DNA from: Polyporus tsugae
Lineage: Eukaryota > Basidiomycota > Agaricomycetes > Polyporales > Polyporaceae
Assembly: GCA_024305745.1 (NCBI GenBank)
Contig: JAHRBS010000009.1
Span: 248,001-312,000 of the forward strand
Length of the DNA stretch: 64,000 bases
Reading direction: 5' to 3'
Of this stretch, positions 23,069-35,748 are shown piece after piece (position 1 is the first letter of the stretch; each line of letters begins with the position of its first letter). Under the pieces are notes generated by a model, which did no database searches, was not told the DNA's origin, and saw only the letters and a list, made by a program, of their open reading frames with translations. The position numbers were made by a program, and so were the translations under genes.

Positions 23069-26000
23069 GGGGGGGGCGGCGGACAGGGGGCCTGAAACCC
23101 GAGGACAAGCATATAACGACGTTCAGACGCGGTCGCGCGCATCGCCCGGTCTGGGTGACAGCCCGCGCGGCTTCGAAGAATTGACATGATTATCTGCAAC
23201 TGGACAGGATCCCATCATGGCGTCAGGGACAACGGCTGACTCGAGGCGAACGCGCAACAGGGCCGGCGGTCAAGGAGCTCGAACGCGATCGTGCAGTGGG
23301 CGATAGTGCGCCTCTGTCACCATGTGTTAAAATTGGATAGTTCGGCTTGACTTACCTGGGGAATGTGCCGGCGTCCCATGCAGTATTCGTTAGGCAGCTG
23401 TGAATTGAAAGCAGCGCAAGGCTCGTAAAATGTGAGTGGATGCGTCGGTATGACGTCCCCAACACGGGAGGCCAGGAATGCGGCCGTCCAATCGGAGCGC
23501 CATCGTGTCATTACGACACCGAGCTTCATGCAGGACACGATCTCGGAAGCACCATACAGATTAGGAACTGCGCAAGCCCCCGGAGTTCAACGTTCAGGGC
23601 GGACAGCCAAAATCGTCATTCCCGAGACGCGACGTGCGTATTTTTGGGCAACAGCAAGGGAAGATCTATCACGGTTCAACTTTATGAACCGCTGGACGGT
23701 ACAGTCAGTATCACACGTACCATGTTGGAGCAATGCGTGTTGCGGATTTTGTGTTTCGATGTTAAGAACAAGAGAGTTTGGAAGGTAGGGCGGACGTTTC
23801 TCAATCTGTTGCGTCACTGTTCGAGAAGCGATGGCTTGTCAAGGGAGGATAACTGCCGTTTAGAGCCACATCCCCTTACATCGTTCGTCCTAGTGTTTCA
23901 GTACTCACACGAACCATACAGTTTCCAAGGCACCTGGACCTGGAAGGAAAGCGTATTTCTACACTTAAACGGGCCTCGTGGGCGGGTGGAAACGTGGCGT
24001 AGTTGGGTGTTTCGCTCTGCATGGAAATTTTGTTGTAAGCAGCCTAAACTAACGCGGCTTGGAATTACTCACATGGTTCAGTATCGGCTGTACGGGCTGA
24101 ATGTTCAAACTTCATTGGTCATCATGATACAGGTCTGATCACCGTCTAGCCTTTTTTTCGAAAGAGTTCCCGTCCTTTCCCGCGAAGGCGGCGAATGCAA
24201 CCGGCAAGAAGCAGTGCATGTTCATATCGCACGTACGTGATCAAGAAGACGTGAGAGCGGCAATGTACCAGGCGACGGCTTGCAGTAGAAGGAGCCGAGC
24301 GTTCTCAGTTCCTGTCTAGAAGTTGAGACGATGCTCACGTTCATCGGATGGACCAGTCTGCGACACACCTCGGTCTCCTCATGGTCTGATGACCAAGTGC
24401 ACAGGTACGAGGTTCTCCGAACAAGCAATTCGGTAGCTATAGTCTACGATGCCGGCGAGGGCACTGGGATGATCCTCGAATAGATGAACAGTGACGTCGC
24501 TAAGAGCCGCCCTTCGACCTACGAGACACGGATGAGCTGTCGTATAAGACTTGGCCACGTTCAAATCGGGAAGCCCACTCACCTGTACTACCGTAGTCGC
24601 ACACGCAACTGTGCCGCCTGGCGCACGAATGAGAGGTACCTCAGTGGAAAAACATTGTCCCAGTCGTCTTCTGTGGATTGCCCTCGCCGCAGCCGCAGCA
24701 GGCCCCGCGAACATAAAGCGCGAACATGGTGTGATGGTCGAGGAGATAGAACCGTGGCTTAGAAGTTGGAACCAGCGTCCGGTCGCCTGCGAATTCGAAT
24801 CCCGCGCCGCGTAAGCCTGGTGGCGTGGGCGCTTCCTCGTATAGCCTCCGAGTCTGCGTTCAACCAGTCTCGCCATTTCTAACAACCACGTACGCATGGA
24901 CTGTCTAATATTCGCTGGTCATGGATTGACTCTGCGATATTGCGTCTGTTGTATTCTGACCATGCTGGAGCACCGTTCTCTTGTGTCTTTCAACCGCTGC
25001 CGACACGGCACCGCCGAGTGACACATGCACTCCTCGAAAGACAAGACGAAGCTTTGTGTTTAAGGTATGTATTTCTCCGAGGGCCGCAGACTCGTTCTGC
25101 GATGTCCGTGTGATGACTCTCTTCTCAGCGTGCCCACAATATTGCTTGGCAGGACCAGACTGAAATCCCCGTCGTCCAGTTCTCATCCAGTCCTCGTCCT
25201 CATCTCGCGAACCTGGGCTGGCTGTATTGAGAAGCCCAACATCAGGACCTTGCACCCGGATGGCCGCCAGGTCATCGCTGCGGGTTGCTCTCTTATCGGC
25301 CTAAATAACCGTCGGTCGGTGAACGCATCGTTGTTCCTATCAACATCTATGACTGATCAGAATCTTCAGCTTCGTCAGCTTGGAAGTAAATATTCCACGG
25401 CGCGTTGCAAAACGCTGCGGTCGAATCCGACTCGCGCGATCGCGCTCGAAGTCACTGCCAACCAAAGCATCAAAGCATTCGCCGAGGCACCCGCTCTGAG
25501 ATATGAAGCTATGAAGACCGGCAGAGGGTCATCCGGGAGAAGGCGCTTGCACCCTGAGTAATGTCGGGCGGAAGTCTGTGGCTGCTTCTCATCTTCTCGC
25601 CGCATACGCTTCGTTGACGCGCTCATATTCGGCAGATAACGCTCGGCCGGCAATGAATTAATGACGCGTGACGCTCTGGCATAGCGTGATTACTGGCCCA
25701 AAGTTCAGTCAACGGCCAAAACGACAGCTCGATAGCCTCTTCAGGGTCGTCGAATCTGACGACGCCATAAGCATCCTTTCCATTCGGAACCGTCGCCCTC
25801 CACGCCCGTATGTGCGTGTGCATGTATTTTGAGTACATTTATTCACCCTTTCCGAGTCGGCTTCTGTACTGAGCGCTAAGTGCAGATAGGTCTTCCCGGG
25901 AGAATCACGCGTGGGCCGGAAACATCGCGCTTGCTCGATAAACCCCGGCTCTGCGTCTCCCCGACAAACGTGCTACCTACACGAAGCCATGCAAGTCAAA

Positions 26001-27270
26001 CGACAGTGATCGAGAATCGAACGTGTATCATTCACCCGCGAGCGCGATCCTCCGGGTTGCATTCAGGGACACCGTCCTCGAAGTGAGCGTATCGTTAACG
26101 CTCACCTTCTGACGTATATGTACAGCTGGCGTGGTTTCTTGACGCTGTGCCTCTCAAACCGCAGAAGTTACGCTTCCCTACAGCCTGCCACACGCTGGTC
26201 CCTGGCTTCGAACTGGAAGTGCACAAGAAGTAGAGTGCGTACCTCGAACCTCCCTGCATCCGACCGATACTCTGTGGCGCGTCCGATGTGAACGCCGGTT
26301 TCGAGCAGGTGGCCGCCCCTCTCATCCACGTCCTGGTGCGCACACGCCTCGTCGCGTTGCGGTTGACAGTTGAGCGCCGAGCGCTGGCGTAGGGCGTACC
26401 TCACTGACGCGCTACTTATCGCGACCCGCTCGGGTACGGCGCACGCCCTTCAATCTCCGTTAATCTCGTTTATCTCGCGCTCGCGACGTGCGCGCCGTGT
26501 GGCGGGGTGCGCTCAGTCCCAGCTCCTCCTGTTCTCGTAAGTACATATCCTATCTGAATGCTCCGCGGTGTGTGATTAACGCGATCCAGCGATCCGCCAG
26601 ACGTGTCATGGCGACGCGCCCAATCTCATCTCCCACTAAGTAGCGTTTGCCCGCCCATAACGAGAGCCGAGAGATGTCATTATCTGTCTGTTTACGTCAG
26701 TCGCCACATTCCACAGGCTACATAGCACATCCGCGCTGACACGGGGCTGGCGACACGGCGCGTGTGGCTAGATTGAGTTCTGCGCGACGCGCGTGCTGGT
26801 GCTGTAGACCGCCGGTGGTCCTTTGTTCATATGAATCGCTGAGGACGCGATTGCAGCGGCATGTCAACTTCGTTCACGAGCACGGCCCTACGCCTGGTAG
26901 CATTACACGCGGCGGCGTTGTTTCGCCCTTTTTCGTGAGCTGCGAAGTTCGAGGAGATCGGCATCGCATGCTGGGGCAACCCGCGGCTGGTTCGGCTGCC
27001 TCCAATCTCCTATGTCCTGTGTTGAATGATTGTCTCTAGGATATCAGTGGTCGAGTGGACTGTCACAACGTGCGCGGTGCTGGCCCACTGTTGGCTCAGG
27101 ATCCAAGCAAGCCGTTGTCATCGGCTGCTGACCTCTAAGTCCGCTGCTGGGCACCCGGGCGAAGTACAATTTGCCACGTTAGTCCGGACACACACTCGAC
27201 CTCGAGTGAGGAACGGCAACAAGGTAGCATGCATATATTAATTCAGAAATCCTGACAGACTCCATTGATG
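23069..27270. other. Decayed spacer, left arm
   Basis: No intact gene. The first kilobase is promoter and upstream DNA of GH16 copy 1. From about 23400 to 26400 the DNA matches the right arm in inverted orientation but with many differences, and neither copy keeps a long frame. One stretch looks like remnants of a domain gene (separate entry). From 26400 to 27270 nothing recognisable was found. Confidence 0.55.
24230..24600 (-). pseudogene. Possible BTB/POZ-like gene remnant, left arm
   Basis: On the minus strand the frame reads LSDVTVHLFEDHPSALAGIV then DYSYRIACSENLVPVHLV, and after a frame change VCRRLVHPMNVSIV and ELRTLGS. The order acidic strand, short loop, aromatic helix and then an ADKYEL-like helix resembles the second half of a BTB/POZ fold, used in protein pairing and ubiquitin-ligase adaptors. 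The right arm carries a matching piece at about 56130-56370. Both are interrupted by frame changes and stops. The identification is weak and rests on pattern only. Confidence 0.3.
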
Positions 27271-30261
27271 CTAATGAAAACGCCTAACCCTTATCCACTG
27301 GTCCCTAACCACATCATTCTCCGGCCAATCCATGCTCCTCACCTGCCTGAATAGCTCACTAACGGCCTTGTGGTCATCGACACGACTCGCAAGTGCATAC
27401 ATCTGGTTGGAAGGACGCACAGGCTCCAATTGCCAGTCGTCCTCCACAGACACGGAAGGCCCGCCATCCGAGATGACAACCTTGTTTAGAGGTCCAGGTT
27501 CGACGCGTTGTCGTTTTGCGGGTAGATCGCTGTTCGACGAGGAAGGGGTGACCGAGCTCGAAGCGAGCTGAGGAGACGTCTCGTAATGATGTCGTACTGA
27601 GCCTTGAACCATTTGAGCAGCGTCGAAAGAAGAGCGTGGAGCGGGGCGTTGCGGCTTCTGTATTGTCCGGGTTGCCTGTGGAAGACAACATTCTTCCCGT
27701 AGAACTTGAGCACCCTATACTCCTTGAGTATGTTCAACTTATTCCAGGGAAACTGGACGCCACCATCGGACTGCCTTGTGTGCGTGATGAAGGTGCTGTC
27801 GATGAACTCCGTCGCATCCACGTTGTGGGGGCAGAAGCGGATGGCGTGGTGGAGGACGACGTGGAAGAAAGACTCGATCTCGTCTGCAGTCCTCAGGCCG
27901 GTGATGTCGAATCCTTCCGTGAGCGACGCGACCGACATGTGCCGCCATGCAGCCTGTGACATCGGTACGTTAACACCATACCTCACTCGGGGATACTCGA
28001 AAACGTACCGGGGTTCTCTCTGACTGCTGAGCAGACTAGTCCGCACCATGTGCAGGGATGCGCGTCGCAGATTCCCAATCAGCAAGAATCCCGCGCCAAA
28101 CCACGTGCAGGGTGGAGTCTTCGTCTCCGCCGTCCGGCTCGACGAAGGTGGGAAGGATGCCGACACTCTCGCTATTAACATTGCGGTGTGTCAGCTTCGA
28201 TTTCTCTGTCGCGTCCGTGACTCGTTATGCGCTTTACGAACAAGCAGGTTATTATACCGCGACCCGCTACATACAGGACGAGACATACCTTCAATGCAGT
28301 CTCCGACGACGCTCACCAACTGACGACTAGAAGTGCAGGCGGTGAGTGGAAGACACATCTCCTTCAGCGTAGTGCGGTGGTGCACGTAGTAGCGAATTTG
28401 CGGCATCTCTTCCCCCTCCTGGTCGTCTCGGGCACGCTTCACGCCACGAGCCTCGTCCTCAGTCGCGCCGCCAGCGCTCTTCTTGCTCTCCGCCCTACGT
28501 TCCTCCTTCGCCCGCTGGTCCTCCGAGTCCACCCAGTAATCCAAGACTCGAGTCGCCTGACCATCCACTACCTCGTGACAAAGCAGAGTCGAGACGTTCC
28601 TGACTTCGTCCCTGTTCAGCGTGCGCAGTATCTCGCCCTCGGGTTTGATACTATGACAGTATGGCCGCCAACAGTCCTTGAGGAGCACAAGCCTCCCGGA
28701 CTGCTTGTGGAACGCGACGTACCCCCGCGTCCCCCCGAACCGATCGGCATAGTACAGCGGCGCAGCGACGAGGAACTGATCACTGCCGACTTTGAGGTTG
28801 TAGCGTAGAAAGCCGCGGGCGAGCGAGTCGCGAAAGTAGTCGAGGACATATTGGAAGACGAAGGAGCCGTCTTTCAGGACCCTGCGAGTCGTGATCGTCG
28901 TCTCCGCGGATGACCTATCGTCCTCATCGTGTAGTAGGGTACCGCGACGCGCATCGTCGACAAGATAGGAGTTCGCATCGACAGGAGGCACGGCGCCTGG
29001 AGTGAAAGTGGCGTAGGTCTGGACAGGAATGGTGGGCGGGGGGCGGGTGCCTTCGGCGCAGGGAAGCACAGGGAGACGGATATAGCTCTCGCCTAAAAGC
29101 CTGTCCATGAGCTCGTAGTCATCCGAGTCAGAGTCCTTCGGGAGCAGCGTCGCAGTGGGGTCGTAGCCCTGCGCCTCGGAGCCCGCGGCTATGAACGCGA
29201 GCAGGACCTCGACGAGAGCGTGTGTGTTGTGAACGTAGTCGACCCGCTCGCTCACGAACACCCCCGACGGGTCCCATCGCATGACGCGGAACTCGCGGTG
29301 GATGACGACGAGGGAGAACACGGCCGTGCGGTGTTGATAGAGCGAGAGGCTGTCGGCGTAGGACTGCATCTGGCGCCGTATCCGCTCTCTGTTGTCCGCC
29401 ACGTCGCCCTGCAGGGGGTCGAAGTCGAACAGGTGGCTGTAGTCGTTGTCCGCCGCCACCTCCACATTGCCGGGCAACGGACCGAAGTCGAATGGGTCGT
29501 TGTGCACGCCGTCCTGAGTGAACTGGACGAATGCACTCTGGTACGGCCAGTTAGGCTCGTCGGGTACGAGATCGGGCTGGAATCCGCTCTTGAACAGCCC
29601 CGCGCCAGACCGTATCCTGTCGTCCTCATCTTCCTCGTCGTCCTCGTCGTCCTCATCTCCATCGCCATCTTCAGGCTCGTCATCAAACCTCCTGACCTCA
29701 TCCCTGTCGCCACGCATCTTGGAGTCCCACTTGTGTGCGAAGACCTTCATCACGTAGCCGGGGACTTTGTCGACCAAGCACGTTCCCCGCCCCTCGAGGG
29801 AGATATCACCGGTGTCAGCCACCTGGCATGAGCCGCCAGTGGTCGACTCGGTCGACTCGGTCGACTCCGCGGCAGAGAACACAGGCATCGAGCCCTCGGG
29901 TTGGATAACGTCCTTCCCCGCCACGTAGCTGAGAATGTGCTCGTTGATGATCTGCGTCTGGGATGAAGGAGTTATGGGTACCGCATCACGCCTCGAAAAG
30001 GAACTGTGCCACTCACAAACTCGACCGCAAGCTGGTCTTCGGGGCGATCGTAATGGTTGTTACCCCAAGCGCGGTACACGTAGTTCTCGAAGAGTTCTCG
30101 ATCATGTCCGCGAACGCCTCGGTCATCCCAGCCATCTTGCGAGGCGGGAACTGGGCGGAGACGAGTTCCCGAGGGACGGGGAGGAGCTTGTCGGTGAACT
30201 CGGGAAGGGATATGTGCACCACTTTGCCGTCCATCGCCGTGCCAGTCGTGGAAAGCGCCAT
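27271..30261 (-). pseudogene. FunK1 kinase copy C: decayed, catalytic Asp lost
   Basis: Exon structure matches kinase A: 30261-30017, 29957-28289, 28220-28009, 27953-27271. Recognisable blocks: QHRTAVFSLVVIHREFRVMR, GGTRGYVAFHKQSGRLVLLK, YYVHHRTTLKEMCLPLTA, GILADWESATRIP, MSVASLTEGF and DEIESFFHVVLHHAIRF. A long acidic insert (DGDEDDEDDEEDEDD) and a STESTESTE repeat are specific to this copy. Four lesions are visible. Exon 1 changes frame near 30085, between FADMIEN and LFENYVYRAWG. The catalytic loop reads THRNVNSESV, so HRD has become HRN and the later Asn is gone. TAG at 28036-28038 interrupts exon 3. The last exon changes frame after WFKAQYDIITRR. It is best read as a pseudogene; a truncated pseudokinase is the alternative. 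Confidence 0.82.
29840..29868. repeat. Nine-base tandem repeat in FunK1 copy C
   Basis: Three copies of GTCGACTCG in a row encode a Ser-Thr-Glu repeat in the reading direction of the kinase gene. Expansion by replication slippage is the likely origin. Confidence 0.8.
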
Positions 30262-30328
30262 TTAAATGCACCTGGTTTGAGGCGTTGGACGAGAGGGATT
30301 AAAGGACGAAAGAGAAATAACAGCGCCG

Positions 30329-30335
30329 TTTTATA
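30329..30335 (-). promoter_or_regulatory. TATA box of FunK1 copy C
   Basis: TATAAAA on the minus strand about 68 bases before the ATG at 30261, the same spacing as in intact kinase B. The promoter therefore appears better preserved than the coding sequence. Confidence 0.55.
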
Positions 30336-30688
30336 TGCACGTGAACAGGGGAACCGGAGCAGCAGTGATGTCTGCCTCCATGCATTCGGGGTTTAAACGA
30401 CGCCTCGGAAGTCAGTCTAACGCGGCAGACCCGAGGCTGGCAGGCCCGGACGACGTGCGAGGATTCGGAATGCGATTTTCGCTTTTGGTCTAGATTAATA
30501 TGGCGCCTGACTCCTGAGGTCACTCCCGACTCCACCACTTCCGATTCGACGGGACACCCAGAGCCCGCGTAGCCCACGACAAGTCAGATTATAAACGGGC
30601 CAGGCTCGTCTTGGTATCTCATCCACTATTTTCGGAAATGCAGCTCTCAGTATCATATTATTGGTGGACGGGAGCGGAGAACACATAC

Positions 30689-31980
30689 ATGAGTTATTTC
30701 CGTAGCCTGCATCTCCTCCCTGTCGATCGCAGCTTCTTCGTCTTCGGCACTCAGCTCTTCGAGGCTCGTCCCCTCCGTACTTCCGATGCAAGAGCGTTGC
30801 ACCCGCCATGCTCTGCTCGTATCCCACGGTTCTTTGCCCTTCGCCGCATCGCTGACAGTGTGCAGAAACCCGATGGATGTGATGAAGATATGGGTGAGCG
30901 AGGGAACCATGGATGCAAGCGAGGAAACAAAGCGATCGAACTTGAAGGAGCGCAGACCATCGTGTACGGTGGCAGAGAAGGAGGGTCCAGAGTACATCGC
31001 GGACTTGATGACGATGCGGACATGTGTCAGGTGACGCAAGGTTTCGAGTGTCGTGAGCAGGGTATCCTGAGGCGCGGAACAGTGACCTGACATCAGCAAC
31101 GAGGAAAAGTAGATTCCAGAATGAGGAGATGCAGTGGGTCGCCGTACTCACAAGGATGGTCTCCCATGACTCCGCCTCCAGCCTCTGAACGAAGCCGGGT
31201 CGCGTACGGAAATTCGTGTAATCCACATCCAAAAATAGGTGCGTTATCCTAGATCTCGCGTCTCCGGACGAGAATATCGAGTTGAGCCTGTCGAGGGTCG
31301 AAAACCCTCCGTCACGCAGGCGCAAGTTGGTAAGAGCGAGATGGGTGGGTGTCCGGTCTTCGAGGATAACACGCGCCCGCGCATGGTGAGAAGCGGGATG
31401 CCCGTCGAGATCGAGCCCAGGCATCATATCAAGGGTCAGATGGTGGATGGGACAAGCCAGAGCGAGCGCGTAGAGGATGCTAGGCCTAGCAACCACTCGG
31501 TCGAGTGCCTTCCACGCGCACGTCTTCTGGGCTTCACAGTTCTTTTCTCGGAGGGCCATTAGGCGATTGCTGTCAAGGCTGCCGGTTTCATCGTCTATTA
31601 TGAGCGAATGGTCAAGGCTGGGGAATATGGCGGGGAGCATGTCTAGCTGGACTGGGTCCAAGACCTCGGTCAAGGTCACGGATCTTACGGCTGGGGGGGA
31701 CACGGATGACTTGGATGCCATTGCGAAGAGTTTAGCACCCTTCGAGCTCCTGCAGGCTAGTCATCTCTGCAATTGCGGGAGGAATCCAGGGGTGGTTGAA
31801 AAGCGATGACTGCACGTCGTGGCCGAGCACTGGCAGCGGCACATAGAGGGAGAACGAGCGGACACGCGTCGCGGATGCGAGGACTGCTAGGAGCTGGTCC
31901 AAAAGTTGTTCCGACAGGTCCGGTGGTATATCATGCACCGGAATAGTGATGGCACGGATGTGAGGGCCACGTCGTAGGGG
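30689..31980 (-). pseudogene. F-box-like protein, copy 3, lacking the F-box and internally deleted
   Basis: Similarity to the other copies begins abruptly at RRGPHIRAITIP (about 31980), so the F-box and start codon are missing. SLYVPLPVLGHDVQSSLFNH is open in this copy, unlike the others. After MTSLQELEGC a stop occurs, and the family frame resumes as ASKSSVSPPAVRSVTLTEVL in another frame, which removes about 90 codons present in copies 1 and 4. The rest is readable: CPIHHLTLDMM, an intron beginning GTGAGTACGG, then DTLLTTLETLRHLTHVRIVI, GLRSFKFDRFVSSLASMVPS and SLEELSAEDEEAAIDREEMQ. It lies upstream of FunK1 copy C on the same strand, the same pairing as F-box 1 with kinase A. Confidence 0.75.
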
Positions 31981-34900
31981 CTTGCTCCGAACCTATGTCA
32001 CGACGCAGCTAGGTATGGTCCTGCATCATGCTACTTCAAGCCGAAGTTATGCGTTATCTCACTGTGATTCCTGTTTCGACTGGATTTGACTTGGATGGAT
32101 TTACCGCACCGAAAGTCCTACCTCTCAGGTGAGTCTTCTTATCCACTCCGACGCGAGCGGCAAGAATCGTTGGGCCGGCGACCGTGCTCTCGCTGGTCAT
32201 CGCCCATCATGTTCGGAACCTTGACCACGCACTATTAGTGACGCACCTCAGGGTCTGCCACTGTTTGCACCCTTGAAACATTCCGAACCGCATCCGCTTC
32301 TCCCACCCCACCCACCTCGGACTATTCTGATTCGCACCTGGGTCTATGTACTGTTATAGAACAGCTCCAACGCCAAGGTTATATCCGTTTAGCGAATTCA
32401 TAAATCATCGTACAGACTTTCCACTGCGCCCGCTCGTCGAACAGCACCCTGAGTACGCGGCAGCACTACAGTACGCACGACCACCGTCATCGTGATGTCG
32501 ACTAGCCTAGCAAGGTACTAACGAGAAGCGGCGCAGTTCACATCCAGCCTTCGCACTCTGGCAGAGAAGCCCCCCTCGCCGCGCGCAACATGCGAGCTAT
32601 CAAGCGCGCAGCACGAACAATACAGTAGTCCTCCAAGCTCTTGTTCGCGTCCGTCTTGCGCACTCTGGCGGTGACCCATCCGCTGTGCAGATCTCCGACA
32701 TCACAAGGCCCACTGTCTCGGGTCCCTGGTTCAATTGCAAGGTTGGCTGCGGCGGACGTTGAACGTACCGTTACGGCCTTCGAGAATCGACCATCAACGT
32801 TACCGCAGACCGGAGTCTGGTTCGGGGCTGGAATTTCGTCGACATCGCGATACGACCCAATCGACGGCGTTCAACGATTTGCCAGGGCTCCAACGGCCCG
32901 CACCCTGCCGCACCACCCCCTGCCTCGAGGTTATCTGACGGCGGTCTGGCGTGCTACCGCCTACATACCGCTCCCCAAGACAGACGCCAGCCACTGCCTG
33001 AGCGCGGGAGGCGGTCCAGGCCCCCCCGGGTACAAATACAGACTGAGCGGCGTTTCAGCGGCGCCGTTGTATCGAGGCTGTGAGAGAGAGGAGCGGAGTA
33101 TGGGGGTGTAGCTCAGACTCCAGGGCATGAGGGAACGTTCCTTCCGCGACAATCGCGGTCGGAGAAACGAGCTGCGGCGGCCGTGCCCTGTTCGCCTGCG
33201 GCCTCCCTGCTCTCCGTCCCCACGAGCGGTAGCGTACCGCTTCCAGCGCTAGGGGGGAGGCGAGGGACCGTGGGTGGCGAGGCACATTAACGATGTTCAT
33301 GTTGAATGTGCGCGCCATGTCAGCCGTCGCAGACCCGCGTGTCTGTAGGAAGACACGAGTACTTTACTTTCTCTAGCCCTATAGATCGCGGGACGGAACT
33401 TTCCACTCACCGCGGCGTCGGTTTTTGAGGGTATGGCGGTAGCGCTCGACTGTGGGTGGAAGATGTCAGCGGTCACTAGTGCCCGCGCAGAGCTGGGGGA
33501 CATTCTACTTGCGCGAGCGGATAGGTGGAGTCGTGTTGCTCGACTGGGTGGGAGACATCACCAAACGCCGGTAGGTTGGGTCAAACGTCCACGTGTCAGC
33601 GTGGACGATCTTGGTCGAGACTACGTATGTACAGCTGCCGGGCCCGTGGAGTGCGGGTGAGCGGCTCAGGCCGTTTTGCGACAAAAGAGTCCCTTGCAAT
33701 GGAGGGCGCTCGGGCGGGACCGCAGTGTACCGATCAAGGGTGCGAAGTCGACATTCGGGAGCGCACGCCCGAGGGACACGGGGGAGGCGGCGGGCAGCGG
33801 CGTGCGTGCGCAGGGGTTGGTGTCCCAGCTGTACTTCCGGTTAGAAAAGTGGTTTGCTTCGGGGACGGTTATCTGCGGTGGCGTTTGCATGGGACGCGAC
33901 AAATCGTCGTCGGCGACGGCATACGGATTGCCTTCGCCTGGTGCGGGTGCTTGTGATGTAGTTGCCCAGAAAGGATCGGACGTGTCCGTACTAAATATAT
34001 CGGGAGACGAGAGATATCAGAGATGTCCCTGGTGTTTGGGTGGATCGAGGGTAGAAAGATAATTGCTATACGTAGCCGAGGGAAGCATTTCCGCGCCTTC
34101 GACTTTGATTGACGTGCCATACGCCACTGTAAGATACCGGGGAACGGTATGCTGAGTTTGAAGTCCGGACGGTTACGATACGCGTCGATGTACGATGCTC
34201 GCTCGCTTGGCGTCTGCAAAAGTTGGCGTGTGTTGGAAGTAGACAGTCATCAATGAGGGTGCCGAAAACAACACGATGTACATGCTCTGGTAAATGACCG
34301 TCAGGGGGGAGGAGAAGAGGAGGAGAGAAGAGGTACGATCCCTGACCTGGGAGGTTGAACCTCGAGATGGAATCGATCACAGTCCAGGAGATTGCGGTTG
34401 CCGTGAGCTGGGCCGCAATGTGGCCGCTTGGAACATGGAAGCCAAGTGCCTCCATTGCACCGTGGTCAGCTTCTCGATTTTCCGTTGGGTTTTTGATATT
34501 GGGAATCAGAGGATCCCAAAATCGAAGACCCCGAGCCTGAAAAGGCGAAAAATCAGTGATGTTTGAAAGGCGAACGTATCCTAAAGCGTCAAAATCGCAG
34601 CAAAGGACGGGAATACACTCAGACTGGACCACGAGTTCGAAGACCGCTAACGATGCAGAAGAGGGACGGAGGTCCGCTCGAGCCCCGAGACCACCACTCG
34701 TTCGTTCAACTTTGAGATATCATCGCTGCAGGTTCAGAGCGACGACAACGAGCTCGAGATCTAGTCTGTCCAGCGAACAAGACAGAATGCCACGATTGAC
34801 GGGCATACCTTCGCTAACATCTGTTCAGGCCCTTGAGCTGCAGACGGAGATCGATGGTGGTGTTGGATGCATGCGCAGGACGAGGCGGCCAGGGCCACGT

Positions 34901-35522
34901 CCGCGGGAGAAGCGTTGTAGCATGGTGGCGCTTCCGTGGGAACAATGTACGTATTGGAACCGGGGGGCGCCCGTGGGGACACTGCGCCTGAACGTTTGCC
35001 CAGTCCCCGCTGACATTCGTCGGATGTCGGTGTGCGCCAACATTCGGACTGGCTGTGAGCCATGCCGGTACAGTACATTCATGGAACAACTTCGACACGA
35101 GATCTAACCTTCTTGTTCAGGAGAAACACATCCCTGGCGCGGGATCATGTTCATTTTCACCTACCTAATCCAACTTACACCACTTTACGCCGTCCTGGAA
35201 CGCGAACCTTCCTTTAAGTTCTCCTCGGCATCCAGCGATGTCATCGGGGTAAGTTATTTGCTGTGAGTCAGTCACCATCTTGCCGAAAAGCCGGCCATGT
35301 CGCCAGCTCGGAGGTTTCGAGGCTCAGAGAAAGAAAGCTTTGAGTGACCTCTGCCTATTCTTCTCCGCGGCTGCTGACGGCGTTCTGTGTCTTACATACG
35401 ACAGGCACCGCCCGGAAACCTGTTCAGGGAAAACCATGGTATTTTCCGGTGTGTCCCTACCTATATCGAACAACAGGTGATAGGACGACCTTGCCACGTC
35501 ATTGTTGTCCATTCTCGCGGAA

Positions 35523-35539
35523 GGAAAGGTCAACTTTCC
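35523..35539. repeat. Short palindrome with GGAAAG core
   Basis: GGAAAGGTCAACTTTCC can fold as GGAAAG against CTTTCC with a five-base loop. It is the first of three related foldbacks in 230 bases. Confidence 0.7.
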
Positions 35540-35615
35540 TGACTTAATAAGGGAAATTTGTCGAACATCACCTTTGTCGGCGTTTACACTGCGAAGAAAG
35601 CCACTTTTCGGCAGT

Positions 35616-35748
35616 GCGGAAAGGCGTTGGAAATTATCAAGATTCCCAAGATCTTCCACACTGGAAGAAAGTCTTTGGAAAGGCACCTTTCCTTGGGGAC
35701 AATAGGCGTACCAGCTCTAGATTGGCGCCTTTCCAAAGCCTTTCCGCC
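35616..35748. repeat. Foldback element with GGAAAGGC arms
   Basis: The left arm at 35616-35633 (GCGGAAAGGCGTTGGAAA) is matched in inverted orientation by 35730-35748, whose complement reads GGCGGAAAGGCTTTGGAAA, giving about 18 paired positions with one mismatch. Nested inside, 35677-35692 is the palindrome GGAAAGGCACCTTTCC. The whole unit is 133 bases, the size of a small MITE or a structured non-coding element. No clear target-site duplication was identified. Confidence 0.65.

Larger units (their letters stand above)
20352..26400. repeat. Left arm of a large inverted duplication
   Basis: Reading this arm on the minus strand reproduces, in the same order, what the right arm (about 54240-61390) shows on the plus strand: a decayed spacer, GH16 gene, F-box gene. 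GH16 start codons (23068 and 58039) and stops (21080 and 60019) give nearly constant coordinate sums, about 81,100, as expected for a mirror arrangement. Non-coding tracts also match, for example the segment around 24980-25060 against 55565-55650 and that around 26100-26330 against 54320-54500. Boundaries are approximate because I aligned by eye. Confidence 0.8.

Noticed and set aside
33104..33180. tRNA-like start (GGGGGTGTAGCTCAGA)
   Set aside because: It resembles the 5' end of an alanine tRNA, but no matching acceptor-stem 3' half, anticodon arm or T-loop follows at the right distance.
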